Assembly (NCBI RefSeq): GCF_002335745.1
Contig: NZ_NIST01000001.1
Coordinates: forward strand, 1,584,039-1,648,038
DNA length: 64,000 nt
Direction: 5' to 3'
Origin: Evansella halocellulosilytica
GTDB taxonomy: Bacteria > Bacillota > Bacilli > Bacillales > Salisediminibacteriaceae
The notes below the pieces were generated by a model. The model saw only the letters and a program-made list of their open reading frames with translations. It was not told the DNA's origin and did no database searches. How positions within the stretch are numbered: the stretch's first letter is position 1; every line of letters begins with the position of its first letter. The translations under genes and the position numbers were made by a program. Shown here in pieces: positions 10,401 to 19,408 of the stretch.

Positions 10401-10826
10401 ATGAGTTACTTGAATACGTTATACGCTAGAAGGAATCGAGTTTCGAATCAACTCCATCAGACAAGACAACAGCATGCTACGGCTTCTGATGAAGTTTCAA
10501 GGTTAAGCACAGCTGTATCCAATTTACAATCGGCAGTTTCTGATCTGAGGTCATCAAAATCAAAAATTGATAAGCTCACAATTCAAGCGAGTAGTTGGAA
10601 AGGGGAGAAGGAATCGACCTTCTCAAATCGGTACTCATCTTATCAATCTGCTGTAAATCGCTATTCAAACAAAGCGGATGATGCGAAGGAGTGCATGGAA
10701 GATGACCTTCGAAGAGCGGAAGAACGAAGACAATCGCTTGCAGCAAACATTAGCAACCTGCAATGGTCAATAAATTCTCTCGATAACCAAATTAGATGGG
10801 AACGCATGAGTCAACAGAAAGGGTGA
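10401..10826 (+). CDS. YwqH-like (DUF5082) T7SS-associated protein
   Basis: 141 residues, almost entirely coiled coil, with the 'ASSWKGEKES' WxG-type turn near the middle and Ser/Gln/Asn-rich heptads. This matches the YwqH/DUF5082 family, found upstream of LXG toxins and thought to act as helical targeting partners for the effector. An AGGAGG RBS lies 15 bp after essC. It is a presumed chaperone or co-secreted partner of the LXG protein; binding is inferred from family and context. Confidence 0.75.
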   Translation: MSYLNTLYARRNRVSNQLHQTRQQHATASDEVSRLSTAVSNLQSAVSDLRSSKSKIDKLTIQASSWKGEKESTFSNRYSSYQSAVNRYSNKADDAKECMEDDLRRAEERRQSLAANISNLQWSINSLDNQIRWERMSQQKG

Positions 10827-10831
10827 AGGAT

Positions 10832-11140
10832 ATGGGATCAGAAGTAAAGATTAATATCGATGTATTTCGTGCAAACGTCGATAAGCTAAGAAGTTCTTTG
10901 ACAGGGTTAGAATCAAAGATGAATGCGAATAAAGCCTTTAGCCAAACGAACATTTCTCCTTTTACCGATGATGTTGAAAAGTTTGTTGAATCGTTACAAC
11001 TCTTAAAGAAATACAAGCAGATAATTGAAGTAGATGTAGCTATCTTGGAAGAAACAGGAGAGGATATGCGTGAAAATGACGAACAATTAGCTCGACAAAA
11101 TGTCCATTCAACAACGGGATCACAACCTTTACCATCCTAA
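10832..11140 (+). CDS. YwqI-like (DUF5344/TIGR04197) small T7SS partner
   Basis: 102 residues starting MGSEVKINIDVF, predominantly helical, in the slot taken by YwqI-type proteins between YwqH and the LXG toxin. GGGTGAAGG precedes ATG 10832; an upstream in-frame ATG at 10796 lies inside the previous gene and lacks an RBS. It probably forms part of a helical complex with the LXG domain. The family assignment rests on size, helix content and position. Confidence 0.65.
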   Translation: MGSEVKINIDVFRANVDKLRSSLTGLESKMNANKAFSQTNISPFTDDVEKFVESLQLLKKYKQIIEVDVAILEETGEDMRENDEQLARQNVHSTTGSQPLPS

Positions 11141-11157
11141 GGGAGGAGGAGAAGTGA

Positions 11158-12615
11158 ATGAGTCATAAAGTAAAGCTAGAGGAAGTTACACAATTTTCAG
11201 ATGAACAGTATAACGAAACGATGAATTTTATAGAAGGAATTGATGAAGTTCGTTTAAATATTGACCAAATCATTCAAATGGATACATTCCAAGGGAAAAC
11301 AGCAGATAATTCAAAAGCATATTTTGACCAAATACACAAAGCTATCCTGCAAGCATTTGAAGATTTGTTCACAGCTTTATCGAAAACAATTGACAATCAT
11401 ATTGAAGCCTTTCAAGCGAATGTCGATGCTAATGAATCAGCTATTGTTGAGAGTAACTATTTAGAAGAGCAAGTTACAAAAATCGATGATCATTATAATG
11501 AACTATCTCAAGTCTCGCAAGATATTAATCGCATTATTCAAAGTGTATCAGACATCTCAAGTGCTACAACACCAAGCTTAAACAATGTTACGAACCATCA
11601 AGAGGATGTCGTTGAAGTGCCAACAAAATTAGCTAAGAATTTATCCGAATTTACGAGTAGTGGAAAAAATGATATTAGTAATCTTAGTGCGATTATTACC
11701 GAAATAGAGTCGTTAATAAGTCAGATAGAGGCAAAGAGAGGCTCGTCTCAAAATAATAGCAATTGGTTTAAAGAAGGGTTAGACTGGGCTTATGAAAATA
11801 AAGTTTTACTAGGTACAGCCGGGAATGTTGTAGGTCAATCACGAACCGCATCTTCAAGTACTGCTATGTACAATGCAGGAAAAGATGGGGGATTAAATAC
11901 ATCGCAACATCGAACATCAACAGGGACAGGGTATCGGATCACTGCTACAAGCGATGCATTAGAGCAGCTAGGAGTAAAACCAGATGGTCAAGCAAGACGT
12001 GATTTGAATCATCGTTTACCTAAGAATGGTCAACCTTTAAATACAGTGCAGCAACAGCGTGCAAGAACGAATCAAACGACTTTACGAGCGGCTGACCAAA
12101 GACCAGGAAGAACTGGTTGGACGAATACGGGGCAGCAAGCATTAAATATGCATCCGGAATTACAATATTTCGGTGCTGGTTCTAATACGTTAACTCCTGT
12201 TGGGTCAGCAAAAGAGATTGCGAAAGCAGGGGTTCATGGCGCAGCTAGAGGAGCTGTAGGAGCTTTTACAGACGTTTTGAAGAAAAGTACAAATAAGCTA
12301 TCTAAAGTAGCAAAAGGAGCAGGAGTATTTGGAGCTGGTTTAAGTGCTTATACAAACTTTAGAGATGCTGAGGATGATGGCTTATCAGGTTGGAGTGCAT
12401 TAGGAAGGGCTGCGAAAGATACTACCATTGATTTGGCCGTAGGTGGCGCCGTCCAAGCTGGGATAACGGCGGCAGCAACTGTAGCTATTCCAATACCGGG
12501 TGTTGGGACAGCGATAGGAGTGGTAGCAGGAATTGGAGCCAATGCTCTGCTAAATGTCAAGTTTGGCAAGAGTGATAAGTCAGTAATGGATCGAATGAAA
12601 GGCTGGTTTAGCTAA
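11158..12615 (+). CDS. LXG-domain T7SS effector with glycine-rich hydrophobic C-terminus
   Basis: 485 residues. Residues 1 to about 200 form the helical LXG domain that docks to the secretion system. The middle (about 215-350) is a low-complexity Thr/Ser/Arg/Gln linker. The C-terminal ~130 residues contain GAARGAVGAF and a long hydrophobic Gly/Ala stretch ending GVVAGIGANALL, followed by a basic amphipathic tail. No nuclease, NADase or deaminase motif is visible. The C-terminus resembles glycine-zipper membrane-active LXG toxins (TelE/TspA type), so membrane damage is the inferred activity. The next gene encodes a multi-TM protein, the expected immunity partner. RBS GGGAGGAGGAG precedes ATG 11158. 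Confidence 0.8.
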   Translation: MSHKVKLEEVTQFSDEQYNETMNFIEGIDEVRLNIDQIIQMDTFQGKTADNSKAYFDQIHKAILQAFEDLFTALSKTIDNHIEAFQANVDANESAIVESNYLEEQVTKIDDHYNELSQVSQDINRIIQSVSDISSATTPSLNNVTNHQEDVVEVPTKLAKNLSEFTSSGKNDISNLSAIITEIESLISQIEAKRGSSQNNSNWFKEGLDWAYENKVLLGTAGNVVGQSRTASSSTAMYNAGKDGGLNTSQHRTSTGTGYRITATSDALEQLGVKPDGQARRDLNHRLPKNGQPLNTVQQQRARTNQTTLRAADQRPGRTGWTNTGQQALNMHPELQYFGAGSNTLTPVGSAKEIAKAGVHGAARGAVGAFTDVLKKSTNKLSKVAKGAGVFGAGLSAYTNFRDAEDDGLSGWSALGRAAKDTTIDLAVGGAVQAGITAAATVAIPIPGVGTAIGVVAGIGANALLNVKFGKSDKSVMDRMKGWFS

Positions 12616-12628
12616 TTGGAGGAACATT

Positions 12629-13429
12629 ATGTTTAGTAAATTATCAGAAAAGGATTTTTTAGTATTAAGAGGCCCGTTTGAATCGGGAAGGCAGGCACCT
12701 GTATCATTGGGTGGTGCTATGATTATCGGTATCTTTGGCCAAGCGTTAATGGTTTTTTTAAGTCTTTTTATAGGTAACTATTCCATATTACCTTTTACAG
12801 ATAAACTAGTAGCGATTCACCTATGGATAACGATTATTATTGTAGCGCTAACGATTCTATATTCATTTCCGTATTTTTATAAAAACCATCAAAAGTCTCA
12901 GTACTTGTTAAGTATTTTCATGACGCATAACTTATTGACATATTCATGGTATATTCTCCCTCTACTTACAGTAGGAGCGAAATTACCAGAAGATTATGTT
13001 TTAGAAAATGTTATAAAGTATATCTATATTACATTAGCAGTAGGGGTTATTTTGTTTATCGTAACGTGTATTCGTTTTTACATTTTGTTGTTGAAAGGGA
13101 AGTATAGAAAGGGGGCTTCGCGGGATAAATTGCGTGGAAAGTTTGAAGGGAAAATCAATATGGCCTCTATTGGAGCCGGAAGCATAGGAGTTGCGGTTAG
13201 TGTACAATATTTTATGAGAAATATCGATCTCATGGATAATGAAGTTTTGTTTATTGTTGGAATTGGGTTATTCATATTTTATATGATGATCTTTGTTCTT
13301 CCAGAACAGCTTGTCATTTTGTATTGCAAATATCGCTTTAAAAGCTTCAATTTTAAACCAACTGGGAAGCATTTAACATTAATTCCTCTGCAAGAAACAG
13401 AGGAAGATGAAAAGACTTCTCTCAAATGA
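12629..13429 (+). CDS. multi-pass membrane protein, putative immunity to the LXG effector
   Basis: 266 residues with about six membrane helices (around 28-48, 62-82, 95-112, 128-150, 178-198, 207-230) and an acidic C-terminal tail. I recognise no enzyme or transporter motif. It begins 13 bp after the effector stop with its own GGAGG. This is the place and type expected for an integral-membrane immunity protein protecting against a membrane-acting toxin. The role is inferred from genetic linkage only. Confidence 0.55.
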   Translation: MFSKLSEKDFLVLRGPFESGRQAPVSLGGAMIIGIFGQALMVFLSLFIGNYSILPFTDKLVAIHLWITIIIVALTILYSFPYFYKNHQKSQYLLSIFMTHNLLTYSWYILPLLTVGAKLPEDYVLENVIKYIYITLAVGVILFIVTCIRFYILLLKGKYRKGASRDKLRGKFEGKINMASIGAGSIGVAVSVQYFMRNIDLMDNEVLFIVGIGLFIFYMMIFVLPEQLVILYCKYRFKSFNFKPTGKHLTLIPLQETEEDEKTSLK

Positions 13430-13450
13430 TCAATAGAAAGGGTGATATGA

Positions 13451-13909
13451 ATGACAATTGAAAAACGGCCACTTCAATTTGATAATCTATTAGTTTACGA
13501 AAAAACACAGCTGCGAACCGATTGGCAGGAAGGTTTTTTTATGATGGAGGATTTATTGCTTACTGAAGGGATTTATAAAACAGGTCCTGTCTTTTTCTCT
13601 GTTGCACCTACAGAAGGGGAAAAGTCCTTTGGGCATTTTACATATTACTTACCGATTAATGAAGCGGTTCGTCTTGAGAATGAACCGGACTTTCGCTTTG
13701 AAGGAACGGTTCAAGTAGAGAATGCCCTCGTATTAAGACAAGCGAATAAAGAGGTTGATTTTCATGCTGCTTATGAGAGAGTACGAGAGTATGCGAGTGA
13801 ACAAGGCATTTTGTTAGAAGATACGTTTTATTGTGTGTTACTAGAAGTGTATGGTGATATGATGATCGATTTGTATGTGCCGATTCAAGGGCGAGGCGAT
13901 CAAAGATGA
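13451..13909 (+). CDS. DUF5085-like protein, copy 1
   Basis: 152 residues, soluble, with alternating strands and helices and a 'GHFTYYLPINE' strand, similar in plan to DUF5085 proteins that accompany LXG modules (a GyrI-like effector-binding fold). It is paralogous in layout to the next gene, whose start overlaps this stop by 4 bp (ATGA). Function in the T7SS module is unknown. Family name is from memory of similar loci. Confidence 0.55.
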   Translation: MTIEKRPLQFDNLLVYEKTQLRTDWQEGFFMMEDLLLTEGIYKTGPVFFSVAPTEGEKSFGHFTYYLPINEAVRLENEPDFRFEGTVQVENALVLRQANKEVDFHAAYERVREYASEQGILLEDTFYCVLLEVYGDMMIDLYVPIQGRGDQR

Positions 13910-14349
13910 TAGATAATCATAAGATCGCCTATCGAAATGTTGTATCGAAATATTATCAATTTGTACCGGAAGAAATTGAACTAGCGTTTAAAGATTTTGA
14001 AGCGTTTTTGGAGCGATATAACTACCACCCAACGGGTACCGCTATTTTCTCCATTATGAGTGATCCTACCGATGAAGTGATGACAGCGGAAATCTTTTTT
14101 GGAATAGAGGAAGAACAATTTAACGTAGACTCAGACGATTATGTGCGCTTCCGTAGCTATTTTTCGGTGAGTCCGATGTTAATGACTCGCGTAGAAGGGA
14201 ATATCGAGGAGCAAGCACAAGTGAAGTATTGGGAGTTAATCGAGCGTTTAAACCATCTTGGCTTAGAACAAGCAACTCCTGTATTCGTGGAATATAAAAG
14301 AACTCATTCAGATAAGTCGTATATTGAGATGAGTGTTGGGTACCGATGA
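13906..14349 (+). CDS. DUF5085-like protein, copy 2
   Basis: 147 residues, about the same size and order of elements as the preceding protein ('SYFSVSPMLMTRV' corresponds to its central strand). It is translationally coupled to copy 1 through an ATGA overlap. The pair suggests a heterodimer or duplication. No catalytic motif is visible. Confidence 0.55.
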   Translation: MIDNHKIAYRNVVSKYYQFVPEEIELAFKDFEAFLERYNYHPTGTAIFSIMSDPTDEVMTAEIFFGIEEEQFNVDSDDYVRFRSYFSVSPMLMTRVEGNIEEQAQVKYWELIERLNHLGLEQATPVFVEYKRTHSDKSYIEMSVGYR

Positions 14350-14374
14350 CAATAACAAAAGGAGATATGAAATC

Positions 14375-15040
14375 ATGAGACACATTTTATTAACAACTAT
14401 CTTATTAGGAATGATCTTAGTCGGCTGTAATTCAGAGGATACGAGTACAGATGGAGAAGGAGCTGATATGAATATGGAAGAAGATAATCAAGTCGAAAAT
14501 GAGGAAGAAGAACTTGATCTCATAGATGAAGAAGAGTCTTCTATGAATGAGGAAGAGGAGATAGACCTGATTGATGATGAAGCTGTGGAACATACAGAAC
14601 TTGAACCACTACAGCTTCAAGTGAATAAGATTGATCAAGAAGCGGGAGTGACGATTGAAAATCATCCATTGTATGCCGATATTAATGAAGTTGTGACAGC
14701 TTAACCTGATATGGGCATTCCAAATGATTTTGGTGTCGTTCCGATTGATATTTACATAACTGAGGAAGGGAGCAATCTTTTCTTCTTAGCAGTGAATCGT
14801 TTAGAAGTCCCAATTACAAATGTTTCATTTGATTTTACATTAGGAAATACAGATGGAGAACTTGTATTTGATCAGGTCGAGATTTATTTAAGTGAAGAAG
14901 AGTTTGGCGTTATTGAACCTAACCATACACTGCCTTTTTTCCTCGAACTAACGCCAGAGAGTGAGGAATTATATGAATCATTAACAATGGACAATATGTT
15001 CATGGATATTGCGAACTTTTCAATGGATGTAGAAGAATAA
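14375..15040 (+). pseudogene. lipoprotein gene with one in-frame TAA stop
   Basis: ATG 14375 (AAAGGAG upstream) gives a signal peptide with lipobox ILVGC and a very acidic region with two 'DLIDEEE/DLIDDE' repeats. Codon 110 is TAA (14702-14704), yet the same frame then runs open for 111 more codons of good protein sequence (PDMGIPNDFG through MDVEE). GAA to TAA would be one change restoring a 221-residue lipoprotein. It follows the DUF5085 pair and may be an accessory of the effector module. Alternatives are a base-call error or a genuine truncated 109-residue product. Confidence 0.75.
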
Positions 15041-15106
15041 AGGTGGTCAGGGTGGGCAACCGATTGGTTGTTCATCCTTGAAGTGTTTATGGGGTAGGAA
15101 GAAGGA

Positions 15107-15637
15107 ATGAAGTATATGAAGCTGATTCCGATTTATACAAAAATTATTAAAGATGGACGAAATTACACGATATTTCTTGATGGAAAAACAAGGTTTACAT
15201 ATAAGGCTGACCATAAGGATTCCGGCCAAGATTTTTTAAAACCCTCTTACTGGATTTTTATTTTTACTTTTATAGGTGTCATGAGAGCAATACAAGGAAT
15301 TAATTTACCATTTTCAAAGATTGGAACCATCATTGGTGTCATTGTGCTTGGCATAATTTCCGGTAAGTATTTCTATAAGAAATTCGGATATAGAGACGTG
15401 AAAGAAATTTATTTAACAGAATCAATGATCGAAGATTATATCGAAAAAGGAAAGAAAGTATTCAAACTTGAGGTGTGGATTGCAGCTATTAGTTTTGTAA
15501 TCTTTCTTATCCTAATTATTTCCTATTACTTTACTTCTTCTTTAGCTTTATTAATCTTCTCTTTTTTTGCATTCGTGTTTTTTATAGTCTATTTGAATAG
15601 ATTACCAAAAGAAAGAATTAGATTGTATAAAGATTAA
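15107..15637 (+). CDS. small membrane protein of unknown function
   Basis: 176 residues: a short N-terminal cytosolic part (IYTKIIKDGRNYTIFLDGK), two membrane helices (about 46-62 and 70-88), a polar loop, and two further helices near 125-165. I do not recognise a family. Start is ATG 15107 or, with better RBS spacing, ATG 15116. Its position at the end of an LXG module makes a second immunity-type protein possible, but nothing proves that. Confidence 0.6.
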   Translation: MKYMKLIPIYTKIIKDGRNYTIFLDGKTRFTYKADHKDSGQDFLKPSYWIFIFTFIGVMRAIQGINLPFSKIGTIIGVIVLGIISGKYFYKKFGYRDVKEIYLTESMIEDYIEKGKKVFKLEVWIAAISFVIFLILIISYYFTSSLALLIFSFFAFVFFIVYLNRLPKERIRLYKD

Positions 15638-15783
15638 CAAATGACATGACTTCCTGAAAGTCTAGTTTTTTATATATGACAAAGAGTAACTGTCGACAAA
15701 AATGTCCGCACTGAAGGTTTGAATGAGAAGCGGATTTTTTCACAACGTGAGATATAGAAGGGGTTGTAAATGAAGAGTCTACT

Positions 15784-16683
15784 ATGAAAAATACAAAAGA
15801 ATTACATTTCTATCCGCCAAAATTGAAGATCTTGTATTTAGTGCTCTTAAGTTCGGTATTTAGCACATTCGGTGTTGTGATATTCGGACATACCTATAAA
15901 TATGGAGATTTTTTTTGAAGTATTTTAAGCGCACTATTGATCTTGTTTTTTAGTTTTTTGATCTTTATTTTATTTAAAAAGTTGTTGAATCCAAAACCGT
16001 ATCTTACCTTAACCGAAGAAGAGTTAATTATTCAACCTTCTTCCAAGCACCCAACTTCGATCAAATGGATAGACATAGAAGGCTACAATGTTTGGGAGGT
16101 AGATTTTGATAAATTTATAGAGCTCTTGTTAAGTGATGAGGAAAAATACCGTGCACGTATGTCTAGTAAAATGAGAAAGCTCAATAAACTTAACGAAGTG
16201 ATGAATCTTGCTTCGTTTGCTATTGCGTTGGGCCATGTGAAACGTAAAGATAGGCGAAAGCTTGTTCAAGAACTAGGTAGACGTACATTTAAAGAAGTAA
16301 ATCTATTGACCACCAATGATGTAGATAAAAAACGCCAAGTGAATGGTAAATACTTTTTGAAATCATATGTGTTTAGTTTGATTTTGACAGGCGTGATGTA
16401 TTTTCTTATTTATGTACCCACGAATAATGATAATATGCCATTTCTCATTACATCGTTTTTCTTATATCCCTTTGCAAAAATTATATATGATGTCTTATTG
16501 GGATTCAAACTTGATTACAGGATGGAAAAGCAGTCATTTATATCTGTGTATTATATCCAACTTAGATTTATCATTCACTTAATTCTTTATTTTGTTAGTC
16601 TTTTTCTTGCTCCAATTGGTTTTCTTTATTTGATCTTGAGAGCAATTCGAAGATTTATAAAAAAATGGAGGATATCAGAATAA
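15784..16683 (+). pseudogene. STM3941-like membrane protein with in-frame TGA
   Basis: From ATG 15784 the frame reads a basic start (MKNTKELHFYPPK), two membrane helices, a PH-like segment (PYLTLTEEELIIQPSSK) and a C-terminal membrane region. This resembles STM3941-family proteins of Bacillus. A TGA at 15916-15918 (codon 45), inside the second helix, interrupts an otherwise continuous 298-residue frame. GGA to TGA would explain it. Without the first 44 codons translation could only restart at TTG 15937. It is the second gene in this module with a single in-frame stop. Confidence 0.7.
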
Positions 16684-16834
16684 TTTAATGATCGTTCAGA
16701 CATTATTTTACTGTTAGTGGTAGATGAGGAATATTCTTTAGACTAAGAAATCTGAGAGCTAAATTGGGCATGAAGCGACGTGTCAAAAGCGATAATAACA
16801 TTTTATAAAAAACAAAGCGAAAAACGAAAGGACT

Positions 16835-16866
16835 ACCATCGGGGCAGGGTAACCTACCCCAATGGT
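16835..16866 (-). terminator. terminator of the nucleoside operon
   Basis: Inverted repeat ACCAT-GGGG / CCCC-ATGGT with a short centre. Read on the minus strand it is followed by a T-rich tract, so it probably ends the xapX side of the pnp-nupC-xapX operon. Confidence 0.5.
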
Positions 16867-16897
16867 TGTGAAATGTCTTTTAACCTTAAAATGTAAC

Positions 16898-17059
16898 CTA
16901 AAATCCATAAAAGAAATTAACTAATTTATGTCCGAGATATATTCCTAAAATCCCGATGATACCAGGAAGTGCAGGGGGGGACGGTATAGGGAGTTTAATC
17001 CATGTAAAGACTATTCCAACAATTAGACCAGCAATTAAAGCTAGTAATATTTCCTGCAT
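16898..17059 (-). CDS. XapX domain-containing membrane protein
   Basis: 53 residues reading MQEILLALIAGLIVGIV, then a Pro-rich stretch IPSPPALPG and IIGILGIYLGHKLV. That is two short membrane segments around the PxPPALPG motif typical of XapX/DUF1427 proteins, which occur beside xanthosine/purine nucleoside genes. It is the last gene of the minus-strand purine salvage unit, 53 bp after the transporter. Role unknown; probably auxiliary to uptake. Confidence 0.8.
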   Translation of the reverse strand: MQEILLALIAGLIVGIVFTWIKLPIPSPPALPGIIGILGIYLGHKLVNFFYGF

Positions 17060-17112
17060 GAACCTCATCCTTTATAAATTTATTTGTTAAACTATTTATA
17101 ACTGTTTGCAGC

Positions 17113-18342
17113 TTATAGTATAATCATGACGATTGCGCCATTTAACAAATTAGCCAGTGTAGCAGCAATGAGTGCCTTTATTGCTAGTTGCTGAACTTCT
17201 TTTTTACGGTGAGGGACCATTCTTGAAAGCATCCCTACAATACTCCCTGCAGCTCCGAAATTTGCAAATCCGCTTAAAGCAAAAGTCAAGATTGCAATTG
17301 AACGATCAGAGAAACTTTCTAGACCTGTGGAGAAAGAGGCAAATGCAACAAATTCATTTAATAGAAACTTTTGAGCAAGAAGATTTCCTGCCATAACCGC
17401 TTCATTCCAAGGAATTCCAATAATAAATGCGACTGGAGAGAATAGGTAACCAAATAATATTTCTAATGAAAGATTCTCCAGTCCAATAAGGGAACCTCCA
17501 AAACCCAGTATTCCGTTTAATAATGCAATAAGACTAATAAACATAATAAGCATTAAACCTACGTTCACTGCGTAATGCAATCCCTCTTTTGAGTTCACAA
17601 AAATAACATCTATTAAATTTGTATCTTCCTTATCGTTTGTCATCGTATCATCATTTCTTTTCCATTCGTCTCTATTAATTTCATCCGACTCCGGAATAAC
17701 AAATTTTGCGATCATTAACCCTGCAGGGGCTGACATGACTGCTGCTGAGAGAAGATATTTAATAGGAATACCCATAGCTGCAAGTCCCATCAAAACAGCG
17801 CCTGAGACAGAAGCAAGTCCACCAACCATGACAGAAAATATCTGTGATCTTGACATAGTTGAGATGTATGGCTTCACCACTAGTGGGGCTTGCGTATTAC
17901 CGATAAAAATATTTGCTGCAGCTGCAACAGATTCTGCATAAGAGGTTTGCATTACTTTTGAAATAAATCCACCTATTATCCGTACAATATGTTGCATAAT
18001 CCCAAAGTAATAAAGTAATGCAATTAAAACTGTTAAAAATATAATCATTCCAAGTACAGTAACTGCGAAGACTCCAACCTCTCCATTATTATCAGCTAAT
18101 GGTCCAAAAACAAATGACAATCCTTCATTCCCATAGCTTATGAGATTATTTATTCCAGTAGAAGCAAATTGAATGATATCCTGTCCTATATCCCATCTCA
18201 AAACTAAAATACCGAAGATTACTTGCAAGAAAAAGCCGACAGTTACAGTACGGATGTTTATAAGTCTTTTATTTTCAGATAAAAGAATTGATATTAGTAT
18301 AATTACACTACACCCAAACATGCCCCAAATAATATTCATCAT
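17113..18342 (-). CDS. nupC: concentrative nucleoside transporter (NupC/CNT family)
   Basis: 409 residues with about ten membrane helices and family landmarks: 'IFIGNTQAPLVVKPYI', 'SVMVGGLASVSGAVLMG', 'EAVMAGNLLAQKFLLNEF' and 'GFANFGAAGSIVGM'. CNT proteins import nucleosides with H+ or Na+. A GGGGG-type RBS precedes the double ATG. It follows the purine nucleoside phosphorylase by 98 bp in one transcription unit, so imported purine nucleosides probably go straight to phosphorolysis. Confidence 0.9.
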   Translation of the reverse strand: MMNIIWGMFGCSVIILISILLSENKRLINIRTVTVGFFLQVIFGILVLRWDIGQDIIQFASTGINNLISYGNEGLSFVFGPLADNNGEVGVFAVTVLGMIIFLTVLIALLYYFGIMQHIVRIIGGFISKVMQTSYAESVAAAANIFIGNTQAPLVVKPYISTMSRSQIFSVMVGGLASVSGAVLMGLAAMGIPIKYLLSAAVMSAPAGLMIAKFVIPESDEINRDEWKRNDDTMTNDKEDTNLIDVIFVNSKEGLHYAVNVGLMLIMFISLIALLNGILGFGGSLIGLENLSLEILFGYLFSPVAFIIGIPWNEAVMAGNLLAQKFLLNEFVAFASFSTGLESFSDRSIAILTFALSGFANFGAAGSIVGMLSRMVPHRKKEVQQLAIKALIAATLANLLNGAIVMIIL

Positions 18343-18440
18343 TCAGCCCCCTTGGATTATTTTGTCAAAAACGGTCGATTATTAGCTGCCAGTTATCACA
18401 AACTAGCAGCTAGATATACTAATAAGGTAAATTCATAAAC

Positions 18441-19259
18441 TTAAGCTTTGTGAACAACCTCTTTGATTAACCTGATAAATTTGTCCTTTGCTTGACCGGC
18501 GACATCAATAACCTCCTGGTGGCTTAATGGCTGATCAAGAATTCCACATGCCATATTTGTTAAACATGAAATTCCTAGAACTTTTATTCCTGAATGAACA
18601 GCTACAGTTGTTTCAGGTACAGTGGACATGCCGATGGCGTCTCCCCCTAATGTCCGAATCATTCTGATTTCTGCCGGTGTTTCATAAACCGGTCCACTCC
18701 ACCATCCATAAACTCCTTCTCGCAAAGTAATGCCTTGTTCTTTTGCAATTTCCTTACTTAATTTTCTCAATTCCTTCGTGTAAACTTGTGAGACATCCGG
18801 GAATCTAGGGCCAAGTTCTACATTGTTTTTTCCGATAAGCGGATTTGTGCCTACAAGGTTGATATGGTCCGTAATTAGCATGAGCTCCCCTGGATTAAAA
18901 GAGGTGTTCACAGCACCACAAGCATTTGTAACGATCAGCGTTTCAATTCCTAATGCTTTCATTACACGAACAGGAAAAGTTACTTCATCTAATGTGTATC
19001 CTTCGTAATAGTGATACCTCCCTTTCATTGCAACAACAACTTTTCCTTTTAATTTTCCAATGACTAATTGGTTTGCATGACCTTGGGCTTCTGACTTAGA
19101 AAAATAAGGAATGTCTTCGTATGGAACAGTTACAGATTCTTCAATATGATCAGCCATGTCACCGAGACCCGAACCAAGGATTATACCAATTTCAGGTTCG
19201 AATTCAGTTAATCCTTTTATATAATCTTTCGCACTATTAATTTCATTTGTAGTATGCAA
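18441..19259 (-). CDS. purine-nucleoside phosphorylase
   Basis: 272 residues of the trimeric PNP family (PupG/PunA type). The phosphate-binding loop GIILGSGLGD is near residue 25, and the family signature around 'PAEIRMIRTLGGDAIGMST' is near 195. It splits inosine/guanosine into base and ribose-1-phosphate. The start is TTG at 19259, chosen because AGGAGG lies 8 bp upstream and no nearby ATG is in frame. It is the first gene of the operon with nupC and xapX. Confidence 0.93.
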   Translation of the reverse strand: MHTTNEINSAKDYIKGLTEFEPEIGIILGSGLGDMADHIEESVTVPYEDIPYFSKSEAQGHANQLVIGKLKGKVVVAMKGRYHYYEGYTLDEVTFPVRVMKALGIETLIVTNACGAVNTSFNPGELMLITDHINLVGTNPLIGKNNVELGPRFPDVSQVYTKELRKLSKEIAKEQGITLREGVYGWWSGPVYETPAEIRMIRTLGGDAIGMSTVPETTVAVHSGIKVLGISCLTNMACGILDQPLSHQEVIDVAGQAKDKFIRLIKEVVHKA

Positions 19260-19324
19260 AAATATCTCCTCCTAATTTTATTAATTACAATTGATTTTTA
19301 TAAATGTCGCATATTATTGATGGC

Positions 19325-19353
19325 TATATACCACCCCCTAAATTAATTGTAGA
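19325..19353 (-). promoter_or_regulatory. probable sigma-A promoter of pnp-nupC-xapX
   Basis: On the minus strand TCTACA and TATATA are 17 bp apart and lie about 65 bp upstream of the pnp start. The -35 element is part of the 16-bp palindrome next to it, so a repressor bound there would block polymerase. Confidence 0.5.
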
Positions 19354-19363
19354 CCGGTCTACA
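19348..19363. promoter_or_regulatory. 16-bp perfect palindrome, candidate TetR operator
   Basis: TGTAGACCGGTCTACA is perfectly self-complementary and resembles the AGACCRGTC core of LmrA/YxaF (QdoR) operators of B. subtilis. It sits between the TetR gene and pnp, over the predicted -35 element of pnp. Confidence 0.7.
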
Positions 19364-19408
19364 TAATTAACTTTAAAAAACAGGATGTATTGAACGAAAG
19401 ATTACGAA

